Origin: Neobacillus cucumis
GTDB lineage: Bacteria; Bacillota; Bacilli; Bacillales_B; DSM-18226
Length of the DNA stretch: 64,000 nucleotides
Direction of reading: 5' to 3'
Assembly (NCBI RefSeq): GCF_023715505.1
Contig: NZ_JAMBOH010000002.1
Location: 310,001 to 374,000 of the forward strand
Position 1 is the stretch's first letter. Each line of letters opens with the position of its first letter. Shown in pieces: positions 46,066 through 54,809 of this stretch. The notes under the pieces are model-generated. The model was not told the origin of the DNA, did not search any database, and saw nothing but the letters and a program-made list of their open reading frames with translations. The translations under genes and the position numbers were made by a program.

Positions 46066-46800
46066 TCAACGATATATTCTCCTTAGCTTTGCAATGTTGT
46101 GGCCACCTATTAATTTTGACAAAACAAATTTTATTTTTCCTTTTACCCTTTTCGTTAATGGTAGCCAACTCTTATAAAAATGATGGATGGTATATGTGTT
46201 TTCATTTAAGAATGTTTGACAGTTTATATAATCATACGGAGAAAAATAGGTTTGAGGATAGAAAACACCCATTTCATTAATTTTTTGGTATTTCCCATTC
46301 AATTTTAAACCCTTTTCCGCAAGTAATTCAGTTATTATAGCAACATTTGTCAATTGATTGAACGTTCCATCCTCTTTTATGAAATTTTTCTCATTATAAG
46401 AGTCTAGAAATTCTTTTATTAATTTATTACCCTTTTCTGCTCCAATCGTGCTTGTTGCGATAAAATTCTCTTGTTCAAACCCCCAAAAAGAAGTATGCTC
46501 TAATAAATCATCCAAGGGTTTAACAACCTCAACATCTGTATCTAAATAAATTCCACCATAATTATACAGAGCGTATACTCGAACATAATCACTCACAAAT
46601 GCATATTTCCCCGCATTGTACGCTTCTTTGACATATAAATTAGAATCTAAATTAAAATTACTTTCATTCCATTCAATGATTTCATAATTTGGTAAATGTT
46701 TTTTCCAACTCTCTATACATCTTTTTACGATACTAGGTTTTTCCTTTCCTCCAAACCAACAATAATGAATGGCTCTTGGAATATTATTAATATGCTTCAT
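46066..46800 (-). CDS. GT32-type glycosyltransferase
   Basis: 244 residues with IPRAIHYCWFGGKEKPSIVK, WKKHLPNYEIIEWNESNFNL and DxD in YGGIYLDTDVEVVKPL. It overlaps the end of the SinR-like gene by 14 bases, so the regulator and the transferase are translated from one message. It is paralogous to 40276-41055. Confidence 0.82.
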   Translation of the reverse strand: MKHINNIPRAIHYCWFGGKEKPSIVKRCIESWKKHLPNYEIIEWNESNFNLDSNLYVKEAYNAGKYAFVSDYVRVYALYNYGGIYLDTDVEVVKPLDDLLEHTSFWGFEQENFIATSTIGAEKGNKLIKEFLDSYNEKNFIKEDGTFNQLTNVAIITELLAEKGLKLNGKYQKINEMGVFYPQTYFSPYDYINCQTFLNENTYTIHHFYKSWLPLTKRVKGKIKFVLSKLIGGHNIAKLRRIYR

Positions 46801-47161
46801 TTTTGCTACCTCTGTTTATATCCTCATTGGATTTAAGATTTTTCCATTTAATAAATTCTATTAACGTTTTAAATTCCTTTATCTGTTCTTTACCTATACC
46901 GCTTTCCTTTAATTCTGCTACAAAATCAATCAAATCCTGATCTATTCCTAATTGAATGTCATTGTTTTTCTTACTCAAAAATGCATCGAATTCAATATCT
47001 AGTACTTCAGCTATCCTTTTCACTACTTCAATTGACGGGTTCCTATTTAGATTTCTCTCAATATTACTTAGGTAAGATTTTGATATTTTTGCACGTTTAG
47101 CTAATTCGGATAAGGTTAGTCCCTTTTGTTTTCGAATGTCAAATATTGTATTTCCTATCAC
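46787..47161 (-). CDS. sinR: SinR-like transcriptional repressor inside the eps operon
   Basis: 124 residues in two parts. Residues 1-65 form an HTH_3 domain close to SinR: MIGNTIFDIRKQKGLTLSEL, KRAKISKSYLSNIERNLNRN, PSIEVVKRIAEVLDI. Residues 70-110 form the SinI-binding domain (GIDQDLIDFVAELKESGI, KEFKTLIEFIKW). SinR represses matrix genes by binding GTTCTYT-type half sites. Here the gene is the ninth in an operon that itself carries SinR-type boxes, which would give negative feedback. The SinI-like protein at 14672-14791 is its natural antagonist. It may be a locus-specific paralogue of a core SinR. Confidence 0.87.
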   Translation of the reverse strand: MIGNTIFDIRKQKGLTLSELAKRAKISKSYLSNIERNLNRNPSIEVVKRIAEVLDIEFDAFLSKKNNDIQLGIDQDLIDFVAELKESGIGKEQIKEFKTLIEFIKWKNLKSNEDINRGSKNEAY

Positions 47162-47191
47162 TTCTCATACCCCGTTTGTTATAAAATTTTT

Positions 47192-48379
47192 CTAAGTATT
47201 TATCATATTTGCTCTTTCCTTCCTTTTAATAACTGATTGTCTAATATGGTGAATGACTCTGTCTAAATCATCCTCTGTCATATTTGACCCGGATGGTAAA
47301 CATAACCCGTTATTAAAAAGGGCTTCTGAAACACTTTCATGCAATTTATGAGGATAATATTTACTATCCTTAAATACAGGTTGGAGATGTAAAGGCTTCC
47401 AAACAGGCCTTGCTTCGATATTTTGTTGACTTAACACTTCAATTAACTCTGTTACTGATATTCCTGCTTCGTTCTTATTAATAGTTAATGCTGTTAACCA
47501 CCGATTAGAGAAAGTATTAGTTAACTCAGGCATAAACGTAAAACCAGGTAAGTTTGAAAGTTCATTAAAATAACGTTGAAAAATTGCTCTTCTTGCTTCG
47601 ATTCTTTCTTCCAATATTTCTAATTGAGCCCTTCCAATGCCAGCAAGAATATTACTTAATCTATAATTGAATCCGATTTTACTATGTTGATAGTGAGGTG
47701 CTGCATCTCTTGCTTGTGTTGCTAGGAATCTAGCCTTTTGTAACTCTTCTCGATCATTTGAGACAAGCATTCCTCCTCCAGAGGTAGTAATAATCTTATT
47801 GCCATTAAAGGAATAAATCCCGAACTTTCCAAACGTTCCACTTGCCTTTCCTTTATACTTCGCCCCAAGTGATTCCGCAGCATCTTCAATAATTGGCACG
47901 CCAAATTGATTACAAATGGCCGTAATTTCTTCCATTTTGGCACTTTGACCATATAAATTTACTACAATGACAGCCTTTGGAAGATTTCCATCCTTTATCG
48001 CGTCATAAAAAGCTCTTTCTAACGCTTGTGGGGACATATTCCATGTATCTGGTTCAGAATCAATAAAGACTGGTTCAGCTCCCTGATAAATTATGGGATT
48101 GGCACTTGCAATAAAGGTGAGGCTTGAGCAAAACACCTTGTCACCTTTTCCTACTCCTAATAACAATAAAGCCAGATGAATAGCAGCTGTTCCTGAACTA
48201 ACAGCCACTGCTTCATCGGCTCCAACATATTGAGCTATTTCTGCCTCAAATGCATCCACATTAGGACCAAGAGGTGCAATCCAATTGGTTGCGAATGCTT
48301 CATTAATATACTTTTGTTCATTTCCACTCATATGTGGAGAAGATAAAAATATTCTCTTTTTATAAATTGATTGACTCAT
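47192..48379 (-). CDS. epsN: EpsN-type UDP-sugar aminotransferase (bacillosamine pathway)
   Basis: A DegT/PglE-family PLP enzyme of 395 residues: RIFLSSPHMSGNEQKYINEA start, SSGTAAIHLALLLLGVGKGD, EDAAESLGAKYKGK, and the PLP lysine in SFNGNKIITTSGGG. It should aminate UDP-4-keto-6-deoxy-GlcNAc made by EpsC. The ATG at 48379, just after the epsM stop, has AGGGTGAG before it and is preferred to the longer frame from 48394. Gene order epsL-M-N matches B. subtilis. Confidence 0.88.
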   Translation of the reverse strand: MSQSIYKKRIFLSSPHMSGNEQKYINEAFATNWIAPLGPNVDAFEAEIAQYVGADEAVAVSSGTAAIHLALLLLGVGKGDKVFCSSLTFIASANPIIYQGAEPVFIDSEPDTWNMSPQALERAFYDAIKDGNLPKAVIVVNLYGQSAKMEEITAICNQFGVPIIEDAAESLGAKYKGKASGTFGKFGIYSFNGNKIITTSGGGMLVSNDREELQKARFLATQARDAAPHYQHSKIGFNYRLSNILAGIGRAQLEILEERIEARRAIFQRYFNELSNLPGFTFMPELTNTFSNRWLTALTINKNEAGISVTELIEVLSQQNIEARPVWKPLHLQPVFKDSKYYPHKLHESVSEALFNNGLCLPSGSNMTEDDLDRVIHHIRQSVIKRKERANMINT

Positions 48380-48383
48380 TAAC

Positions 48384-49028
48384 TCACCCTGCATTCACTT
48401 GTTTAGTCGTTATTACCTTTGCTGGTATACCCATAGCTAGACAATTTGATGGAAGGTCCTCGATTACAGTTGCTCCAGCACCAATCATTGTCCATTCACC
48501 TATTTTTTTGTTTGGAATAATGGTTCCTCCGCTTCCCAAACATGTGCCCTCCCCGATTGTGACCGTTCCAGCTATCGTAGTATTAGGACATAGATGAACA
48601 TAATCACTTATTAAACTGTCGTGTTCAACTACAGCACATGAATTGATAATGGAATGATTTCCTATTATTACATCTGCATTAATAACTGCCTGTGGCATGA
48701 CTACTGTACCAGGCCCAATTTTTGCACTTGGACTGATACATGCAGAAGGATGAATAATTGGTTCAAAACACTTTACAGGGAAACCTATTTTCTCAACGAC
48801 CGATTTTCTTGCTGTATTATCTCCAATAGCTATAACATATTTAACATCATCGAACGTTTCATTTATTTTCACTGCTTCACTAACTGGTGCAAATATTAAG
48901 TTGTTGATCATATGAATTTTTTCATACTTATCATCTAGATATCCTATTATTTGGTGTCCCTTATTTGCTCGAATGATATCAGAAACTACTTTACTATGAC
49001 CTCCGTGACCAATCACAACAATATTCAA
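48384..49028 (-). CDS. epsM: EpsM-type sugar O/N-acetyltransferase (PglD/NeuD family)
   Basis: 214 residues. An N-terminal Rossmann-like segment ([20 protein letters not shown]) is followed by hexapeptide repeats ([64 protein letters not shown]). The active-site His is expected in AVVEHDS. It should acetylate the 4-amino group to give UDP-diacetylbacillosamine. It overlaps epsL by four bases. Confidence 0.88.
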   Translation of the reverse strand: MNIVVIGHGGHSKVVSDIIRANKGHQIIGYLDDKYEKIHMINNLIFAPVSEAVKINETFDDVKYVIAIGDNTARKSVVEKIGFPVKCFEPIIHPSACISPSAKIGPGTVVMPQAVINADVIIGNHSIINSCAVVEHDSLISDYVHLCPNTTIAGTVTIGEGTCLGSGGTIIPNKKIGEWTMIGAGATVIEDLPSNCLAMGIPAKVITTKQVNAG

Positions 49029-49639
49029 GTATTTCCTCCTCCCATTGAAGAATTTGACCCCCTGAAATTTTCCATCGTTGCATTTCCAGGCTGATTAATT
49101 CCCTCTGACATGATAACTTTATATACAGTTAAAAAGAGAATCTTCATATCAAGTAGGAAGGATTGATTCCTAACATACCAGACATCTAACTCGAATTTTT
49201 TCTCCCAGGTAAGAGCATTCCTTCCATTTACTTGTGCCCAACCTGTTATCCCAGGTTTAACTTTATGCCTTGAAGATTGCTCTTTTGTGTAAAGTGGTAA
49301 GTAATCAAGCAGTAAAGGTCTTGGTCCAACTAAACTTAAATCTCCTTTAATGACATTCCATAATTGCGGAAACTCATCTAAACTAAATTTACGTAGAAAT
49401 CTACCAAACGGTGTTAATCTAATACAATCTTGGAGCAATTCACCTTGCTCATCTTTTTCATCTGTCATTGTTCTGAACTTGTATAAACAAAAAGGGACCG
49501 CATCCAAACCAGGCCGCATCTGTCTAAAAATAACAGGTGAACCGAGCTTTAATTTGATTAAAAATGCTATTACAACAAAAATTGGGGAAAGGCCCACAAA
49601 TAATATTAAGGCAATTGTAAAGTCAAATAGCCGCTTCAT
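49025..49639 (-). CDS. epsL: EpsL-type phosphoglycosyl transferase (priming enzyme)
   Basis: 204 residues, PF02397 small monotopic type like PglC: reentrant helix [60 protein letters not shown] with the catalytic Asp-Glu pair, VGPRPLL and [14 protein letters not shown]. It transfers phospho-diacetylbacillosamine to undecaprenyl phosphate and so starts the repeat unit. A good AGGAGG precedes the start. Confidence 0.9.
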   Translation of the reverse strand: MKRLFDFTIALILFVGLSPIFVVIAFLIKLKLGSPVIFRQMRPGLDAVPFCLYKFRTMTDEKDEQGELLQDCIRLTPFGRFLRKFSLDEFPQLWNVIKGDLSLVGPRPLLLDYLPLYTKEQSSRHKVKPGITGWAQVNGRNALTWEKKFELDVWYVRNQSFLLDMKILFLTVYKVIMSEGINQPGNATMENFRGSNSSMGGGNT

Positions 49640-49654
49640 TTTTAACCTCCTGAG

Positions 49655-49798
49655 CTATTTGGAATAAACCAACAATTGTTTTTTTATTTCCTCGATTAAA
49701 TCTGACACATGCATGTTTTCTTGCTCCATCCCACTAATATAAATATCTGTTAAGATCTCTTTTAATTTTTGTTCGTTTAAGTTTTCTGAAATTGCCAT
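49655..49798 (-). CDS. Small hypothetical protein, 47 residues
   Basis: The frame starts at an ATG with AGAGAGGG upstream and runs MAISENLNEQKLKEILTDIY, then MEQENMHVSDLIEEIKKQLL to a TAG 16 bases before epsL. Two amphipathic helices are likely. It has no resemblance I can name, though its size and helical layout recall SinI/SinR interaction segments. It lies between a terminator-like hairpin and epsL in the eps operon. Confidence 0.6.
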   Translation of the reverse strand: MAISENLNEQKLKEILTDIYISGMEQENMHVSDLIEEIKKQLLVYSK

Positions 49799-49831
49799 TT
49801 CAATTCCCTCTCTTAGTTTCTGATTTTTAAT

Positions 49832-49864
49832 AAAAAAGTCCTCACATACAAGTTGTGAGGACTA
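49832..49864 (-). terminator. Intrinsic terminator inside the eps operon (after epsG)
   Basis: AGTCCTCACA and TGTGAGGACT form a perfect ten-pair stem with a seven-base loop, followed on the minus strand by six T residues. It lies between the polymerase gene and epsL; complete eps expression needs read-through, which EAR antitermination could provide. Confidence 0.8.
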
Positions 49865-49892
49865 ACTATATTAAGATGTTAATAGGGCTTTT

Positions 49893-50963
49893 TTAACCCA
49901 AGTAATTACTTTTATAAACTATGTTTAAGCTAATAACACTTTCGTAGTAATAATATGCCAAATAGCATAACAATATAGCATAATAAATAATCCTTTGGTC
50001 TTTTTCTCTAAAAACCTTGACAATCCATGAAATTAGAATAATTTGGTAAATCTCAAAATAAATATTAAACCTTGCAAAAATCCAGTTGCCAGTAGAGATT
50101 ATCATAAATGAAGCACCTACGATTGCCATATTTACAATAATATCACTCTCCGGATATAGTTCTCTCAGTTTTTCCCTTCCAAAAAAAGCTATAACCATTG
50201 GAGCGACAAACACTATTACCCTGATAATATTTGCCCCTCCTTCATTGACTTGGCTATATACACCGTATTGACTATCCTGAATAGCAGAAAATAATACTTG
50301 AGAAAATTGATTAAAGCCTATAACAATTAATATTGAAAACGCAAGAAGAATAATAGTTGCCTTTGACCATGCTCTATACTGTACCAAAAAATAGATAGGA
50401 ATTAAGATCAGTGCACTTTGGTGAAAAAACGACGCAAAAACGACTAATAATATATATTTAAACCAATTACCATTTATTATATATTTTGTACCGGTAAATA
50501 TAATTGCGGTAGCTAAACATTGTCTAATTCCATTCATTGTAACCAAAAACAAACCACCAGTTATATAAACATAGACACTCAAATCAAATAATCTCGAATA
50601 TTTATATAATCCAGTTATGATAAGAGCATTAGTTATGAAAGCTGTTGTAAATATTAATATTTGTGGATCAGTTGAATAACTTTTTAATATCATCTGAAGA
50701 ACACCAAATCCTATGTCATCCTGTGATTTAACTAAATCCCATGTGAAATTCGTAATATTAAACGTATGGATATAAAAAGGTGTATCTCCAATATTATTGC
50801 GAAGCCCCGCAACTAAAATAAATGATATGATAGCCCCTAAAGCCAATAATTTATTGGGTTTTATTGATATCAATGACCCGCTTAATACTAGGGTTCTTGA
50901 AAAATATCGTGAAAGATATGCCAGTGAAAATACTACAGCAAGATTAATCCAGAGGACTGTCAT
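49893..50963 (-). CDS. epsG: EpsG-family polysaccharide polymerase
   Basis: 356 residues, about ten membrane helices. The segment VAGLRNNIGDTPFYIHTFN corresponds to the EpsG/Wzy family motif (GLRY.IG.D...Y), and FHQSALILIPIYF is also typical. It is the predicted polymerase joining flipped repeat units outside the membrane. The gene lies directly downstream of epsC. Confidence 0.8.
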   Translation of the reverse strand: MTVLWINLAVVFSLAYLSRYFSRTLVLSGSLISIKPNKLLALGAIISFILVAGLRNNIGDTPFYIHTFNITNFTWDLVKSQDDIGFGVLQMILKSYSTDPQILIFTTAFITNALIITGLYKYSRLFDLSVYVYITGGLFLVTMNGIRQCLATAIIFTGTKYIINGNWFKYILLVVFASFFHQSALILIPIYFLVQYRAWSKATIILLAFSILIVIGFNQFSQVLFSAIQDSQYGVYSQVNEGGANIIRVIVFVAPMVIAFFGREKLRELYPESDIIVNMAIVGASFMIISTGNWIFARFNIYFEIYQIILISWIVKVFREKDQRIIYYAILLCYLAYYYYESVISLNIVYKSNYLG

Positions 50964-51037
50964 ATTAAAGGTCCTTTCGACGTAATAACAGGTTCTTTTT
51001 AATTGCTACTAATATCAGTTTTTCAACACTTTACATT

Positions 51038-52864
51038 TTATACTGGAATTGATACTTTTGAGTTTGGGCTTATTCTATAGTTTGCAAGATCAATAAGTTT
51101 AGCTCTAATTTCATCTTTTCCCATATTAGAATATGTTTGAATAATTTCTTCAATTTCATTTATTAATAGTTCAGAGGTTTTCCCAATATAAATCTTTGGA
51201 TAAACTTGCTGGTCGTGAACCTCATCCTCTTTTAACAATTCTTCAAATAATTTTTCACCTGGTCTAATACCTGAAAATTCAATACCAATTTCCTCAATAG
51301 AATTACCAGAGAGTTTAATTAGATTTTTTGCTAAATCTACAATTTTAACAGGGTCACCCATGTCTAGTACGAATATTTCTCCACCACCAGCAAGGGCTCC
51401 TGCTTGTAATACCAGTCTTGATGCTTCAGGAATGGTCATAAAGTAACGAATCATTTCCGGATGGGTGACTGTAACAGGTCCCCCCTTTTCAATCTGCTTT
51501 TTAAATAGTGGAATAACACTTCCTCTACTTCCTAGCACATTCCCAAATCGAACGGCAACAAATTTTGTCGTACTTTGTTGATCAATATGTTGAATAATCA
51601 TTTCGGCTAACTTTTTGGCTGCCCCCATGACGCTGGTCGGATTCACTGCTTTATCAGTTGAGATCATTACAAAGGTCTTAACCCCATTCCAGCTCGCTGC
51701 CTTTGCTACATTCATTGTCCCTATGATATTATTCTTAACCGCTTCTTCCGGATTTGCTTCCATTAGTGGTACATGTTTATGTGCTGCTGCATGGTAAACT
51801 ATATCAGGTTGATAGAAATTCATAACCGACATCATTTTCTTTTCATCCTGTATATCTGCAATCACTGGAACAAATTCAATCTTAGAATCTTTATTCGTCT
51901 CTTTTAACTCCATTTCAATCGAATAAATACTATTTTCACCATGTCCTAATAATATAAGTGCTTTCGGATAAAATTTTGTGACTTGCCGGCAGATTTCCGA
52001 TCCAATTGATCCACCAGCACCTGTAACTAAGACCACCTTATTCGTGATATTATCTGATATACTGTTTATATCTAATTCAACAGGTTCTCTTCCAAGTAAA
52101 TCCTCAACCTGCACATCACGAAATTGACTAACAGACACCTTACCTGTCATCAAATCTTCTAACATTGGTAGTATTTGAGTTTTTGCATTTGTTTTTGCAC
52201 ATTCAAGGAAAATAGCATTTACCTCTTTTTTACTCAATGAAGGTATAGCTATGACTATATTTTCAATAGCATAATCAATAACAGCTTTCTCAATATCATC
52301 GATACTTCCCACAACTGGGATTCCTAAAATATCAAGCCTATATTTTTTAGAATCATCATCAATAAATGCAACAGGTAATAAGTCCGCTTGTTTATTATGT
52401 AATAATTGTCTTGCGACCATTGTTCCAGCCGAACCAGCCCCAACAATTAATGTCCTTTTTTTATTTTCAATTTTTTTTAGGCGAGAATCTCGAAGCATCC
52501 TCCAGCAAAAACGAGATCCTCCAATAATAGACATATTAAGTAACCACGTTACTGCAAGTAACCGAAAAAATATATCATGAACAATTAGCTGTTGGAAAAT
52601 TCCTGCAAACAGTACTGAGACGGTTACAATCTTTAAAATGCTTAACAATTCCCCAACACTGGCATATTCCCACGCCTTTTTGTACAAATTAAATTTAATT
52701 GATAAAGTAAAATGACATAATAAAATAACAATACAGCTTAATAAAATTGGAAAGGTTACAACCTCAATTGTTCCATTAACTAAGAAGCAGCTAATAAATA
52801 TAGCAGTAAATACTATGCACGAATCTATAAGTAAAAATAATGATAATCGTTGTTGATAAGACAT
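51038..52864 (-). CDS. epsC: EpsC-type UDP-GlcNAc 4,6-dehydratase (membrane-anchored)
   Basis: 608 residues: four or five N-terminal membrane helices (1-110), a CoA-binding-like Rossmann domain (RTLIVGAGSAGTMVARQLL), then the SDR dehydratase core VLVTGAGGSIGSEICRQ with a TDKAVNPTSVMGAAKK segment, in which Met replaces the usual catalytic Tyr as in the FlaA1/PglF/CapD class. It converts UDP-GlcNAc to the 4-keto-6-deoxy sugar, the first bacillosamine step. It follows the EAR element and a 46-codon gene. Confidence 0.92.
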   Translation of the reverse strand: MSYQQRLSLFLLIDSCIVFTAIFISCFLVNGTIEVVTFPILLSCIVILLCHFTLSIKFNLYKKAWEYASVGELLSILKIVTVSVLFAGIFQQLIVHDIFFRLLAVTWLLNMSIIGGSRFCWRMLRDSRLKKIENKKRTLIVGAGSAGTMVARQLLHNKQADLLPVAFIDDDSKKYRLDILGIPVVGSIDDIEKAVIDYAIENIVIAIPSLSKKEVNAIFLECAKTNAKTQILPMLEDLMTGKVSVSQFRDVQVEDLLGREPVELDINSISDNITNKVVLVTGAGGSIGSEICRQVTKFYPKALILLGHGENSIYSIEMELKETNKDSKIEFVPVIADIQDEKKMMSVMNFYQPDIVYHAAAHKHVPLMEANPEEAVKNNIIGTMNVAKAASWNGVKTFVMISTDKAVNPTSVMGAAKKLAEMIIQHIDQQSTTKFVAVRFGNVLGSRGSVIPLFKKQIEKGGPVTVTHPEMIRYFMTIPEASRLVLQAGALAGGGEIFVLDMGDPVKIVDLAKNLIKLSGNSIEEIGIEFSGIRPGEKLFEELLKEDEVHDQQVYPKIYIGKTSELLINEIEEIIQTYSNMGKDEIRAKLIDLANYRISPNSKVSIPV

Positions 52865-52898
52865 ATAACCCCCCCTAGAATTTTGAATAGTATGGACA

Positions 52899-53039
52899 CT
52901 AATTCATAGTTTTGGATCTAATTCGTATTGCGTGGTCGATTAATTTCTTTATTTCATCCAATTGCTCTCTAGGTGCATCTTGTTTAATATATCTCACTAC
53001 CTTTTTTATACATTTTGGATAAAGACTATCATTCTTCAA
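52899..53039 (-). CDS. Small hypothetical protein, 46 residues
   Basis: Starts at a TTG with AGGAAG 8 bases upstream. The translation includes YPKCIKKVVRYIKQDAPREQ and LDEIKKLIDHAIRIRSK; it is basic and should form two helices. It sits between the EAR/terminator hairpin and epsC, so its translation region is directly downstream of the attenuator. I do not recognise a family. Confidence 0.55.
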   Translation of the reverse strand: MKNDSLYPKCIKKVVRYIKQDAPREQLDEIKKLIDHAIRIRSKTMN

Positions 53040-53055
53040 TGGATCACTTCCTAAA

Positions 53056-53101
53056 AAAATTTTAACTATATATTCTTAATAAAGAACATATAGTTAAAAA
53101 T
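53056..53101 (-). terminator. Long hairpin with T run downstream of EAR, containing a SinR-like box
   Basis: Arms of 18 bases with one mismatch (TTTTAACTATATATTCTT / its complement) and a four-base loop are followed on the minus strand by TTTTTTT. The centre ATTCTTAATAAAGAAC (53072-53087) is a one-mismatch SinR-type box. It looks like an intrinsic terminator that EAR could overcome; operator function is less likely here. Confidence 0.7.
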
Positions 53102-53109
53102 TTTTTATA

Positions 53110-53230
53110 ATTAATAGGGCATCTAACCCTTCCTCACATCACACTCTTGACGACCGGCGTCTAAGGCATTCACCCACAGCATGACCGAGTGCCTCCATTG
53201 ATAAAGGAAAGGAGACATTTCCAGATAGAA
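53110..53230 (-). ncRNA. EAR element (epsC RNA motif), processive antiterminator
   Basis: The region between the epsB-like and epsC genes is a block richer in G and C inside AT-rich DNA, with several short stems: GGAAATGTCTCCTTTCC, GGAGGCACTCGG, ACGCCGGTCGTC and GGGTTAGATGCCC. In B. subtilis the structured EAR RNA lies at exactly this place (epsB-epsC) and lets RNA polymerase read through terminators in the eps operon. Identification rests on position and structured composition; I could not fold it or compare it to the Rfam model. Two downstream hairpin terminators (53056-53101 and 49832-49864) give it something to act on. Confidence 0.75.
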
Positions 53231-53251
53231 AACTATATAATCAAATTATTA

Positions 53252-53267
53252 GTTCCTCAATTAGAAC
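53252..53267. promoter_or_regulatory. SinR-type box after the epsB-like gene
   Basis: GTTCCTCAATTAGAAC has the GTTC-N8-GAAC form, 32 bases past the epsB-like stop and just upstream of the EAR element. It may mark an internal promoter or a roadblock. Confidence 0.4.
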
Positions 53268-53298
53268 AAACGATATCAAAAAGTAAAGATTTCTTTTG

Positions 53299-53952
53299 TT
53301 ACTGATTTAAAACTACACCTAAGAGTCTAGCCTTTGCGAATTCCAACATTTTTTTCGCCTCTGATGCACTTTGGAGTTTTGTCCTTCCATTTTTAACTAC
53401 GAGAAGTACACCATCACATAGACTTGCTAACAACTTTGTATCAGGTAATTTAATCAGTGCAGAAGAATCCAATATAATAACGTCATAGGATTCTTTAACT
53501 TTTACAAGCAACTCCTTCATTATTTTGGATCCTAACAACTCAACTGGATTTTTAGGAATAGCTCCACTTGATAACAAATCTAATCTCCATATCTCGGTAT
53601 GATGAACTACTTCACTTAGGGTCATTCTGCCTGACAGTACATCAGTCAATCCGTGGGTATTAGAAGTATAAAAGAATTCATGTAATGCAGGAGCCCTTAA
53701 ATTGCTATCAATTAAGAGAACCTTTTTTTTCTGTTGTGCGATTGCTACAGCAATATTGGCTAACAGGGTTGACTTTCCATCTCCCTCTTCAGGAGAAGTA
53801 ACCATGATCGTTTGGGTCATTTTTTCAGACATAAGGAAATTGAGATTTGTTTGAATCGTTTGAAATTGGTCTGCTAATAATGAATTGGGATAATAGTAAG
53901 TAAGAAAGGGGTTCTTTCTTTTAGTAATCATTGTTTTTTTATTTATAATCAA
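53299..53952 (-). CDS. epsB: EpsB-like tyrosine-kinase domain protein (BY-kinase)
   Basis: 217 residues with the CpsD/EpsB ATPase motifs: Walker A SPEEGDGKSTLLANIAVA, Walker A' KKVLLIDSNLRAPALHEFF and Walker B DVIILDSSALIKL. It pairs with the EpsA-like activator, and the genes overlap by 14 bases. The protein ends at LLGVVLNQ, where relatives normally continue with a short tail that often holds a Tyr cluster; no Tyr-rich tail is visible, so autophosphorylation may occur elsewhere or be lost. Confidence 0.87.
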   Translation of the reverse strand: MIINKKTMITKRKNPFLTYYYPNSLLADQFQTIQTNLNFLMSEKMTQTIMVTSPEEGDGKSTLLANIAVAIAQQKKKVLLIDSNLRAPALHEFFYTSNTHGLTDVLSGRMTLSEVVHHTEIWRLDLLSSGAIPKNPVELLGSKIMKELLVKVKESYDVIILDSSALIKLPDTKLLASLCDGVLLVVKNGRTKLQSASEAKKMLEFAKARLLGVVLNQ

Positions 53953-54676
53953 CGGTCTCCCCCCTCATTTTTACATCCAATTTTGTTTTACTCGCAGCTT
54001 TTTTCTTATTCCACCTGGTAATTTTGGGTATTCTTCCTACCACGGGTACACCTAAGAATTCTTCTATCTCCTTGCTAGACCTGATTCTATCATCTAACGT
54101 TTCTAGAAAGAATGCTGCCCCAATGCCAATTACAAGGCCTCCAATCACACCATAAAACATCTTATTATCATTTTTAGGATTGATTGGTTCAGGATTGACC
54201 TTTGCTTTAGACAAAATTCGTATATAATCTTTATCGACTATTTTAGGTACTTCTTCTTTAAAAACTTCAGCTGTGGTATCTGCTATTTTAGAAGCCATAA
54301 TGGGATTAGAATCTACAACCGATATGCTTACCACCTGCGAACTTTCCAAACTTGCTACTGTGATTTTGTTTGCCAATTGATCCGATGTTTCTTTTAATCC
54401 CATTTTTTTAATGACAATGTCTAAAATTGAAGAATCTCTTACGATTACTTGAAGAGTTTTTCTTGATTCTTCATCAGCACCAATAATGACTCTTGATGAT
54501 GACTGATATAGAGGGACCACATTCGATTGATTTAAAATATAACCTGCCAAACCAGCTATTATGGTCATTAATAGAATTATCATTGAACGTCTTTTAATTA
54601 CTAGGAACAATTCTTTTAAATTAATTTCCTTTGGTCTTCTCTGATTCATTCGATTCATTTTTTGTAAATTATCCAT
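53939..54676 (-). CDS. epsA: EpsA-like chain-length/kinase-activator protein (Wzz family)
   Basis: 245 residues with membrane helices near 30-48 and 178-196 flanking an extracytoplasmic domain. KEINLKELFLVIKRR is the usual cytoplasmic start, and DDRIRSSKEIEEFLGVPVVGRIPKI the usual C-terminus that activates the kinase partner. It is the first gene of the eps operon, with AGGTGG before the start and a SinA-type promoter carrying SinR-type boxes upstream. Confidence 0.87.
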   Translation of the reverse strand: MDNLQKMNRMNQRRPKEINLKELFLVIKRRSMIILLMTIIAGLAGYILNQSNVVPLYQSSSRVIIGADEESRKTLQVIVRDSSILDIVIKKMGLKETSDQLANKITVASLESSQVVSISVVDSNPIMASKIADTTAEVFKEEVPKIVDKDYIRILSKAKVNPEPINPKNDNKMFYGVIGGLVIGIGAAFFLETLDDRIRSSKEIEEFLGVPVVGRIPKITRWNKKKAASKTKLDVKMRGETVDYK

Positions 54677-54714
54677 TAAACCACCTTTTTAGTTTAGACC
54701 TTTTACATTTTCCA

Positions 54715-54730
54715 GTTCTAAATAAAGAAC
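54715..54730. promoter_or_regulatory. SinR-type box, proximal site of the eps operon
   Basis: GTTCTAAATAAAGAAC lies 39 bases before the epsA start, downstream of the promoter and in the leader. Confidence 0.65.
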
Positions 54731-54773
54731 GAACAAAACAAAAAAATATGTTTAAACTTTAAATAGCATTTTA

Positions 54774-54809
54774 TATCATTCATGTTAGTTCATTATAAAG
54801 AACGTGTCA
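54774..54809 (-). promoter_or_regulatory. eps promoter with a SinR-type box filling the spacer
   Basis: On the minus strand TTGACA (54810-54805) is followed by C, the box GTTCTTTATAATGAAC (54803-54788), then TAACAT (54787-54782). The 17-base spacer therefore consists of one base plus the whole box. Binding would exclude RNA polymerase, as SinR does at the B. subtilis eps promoter. Confidence 0.75.
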
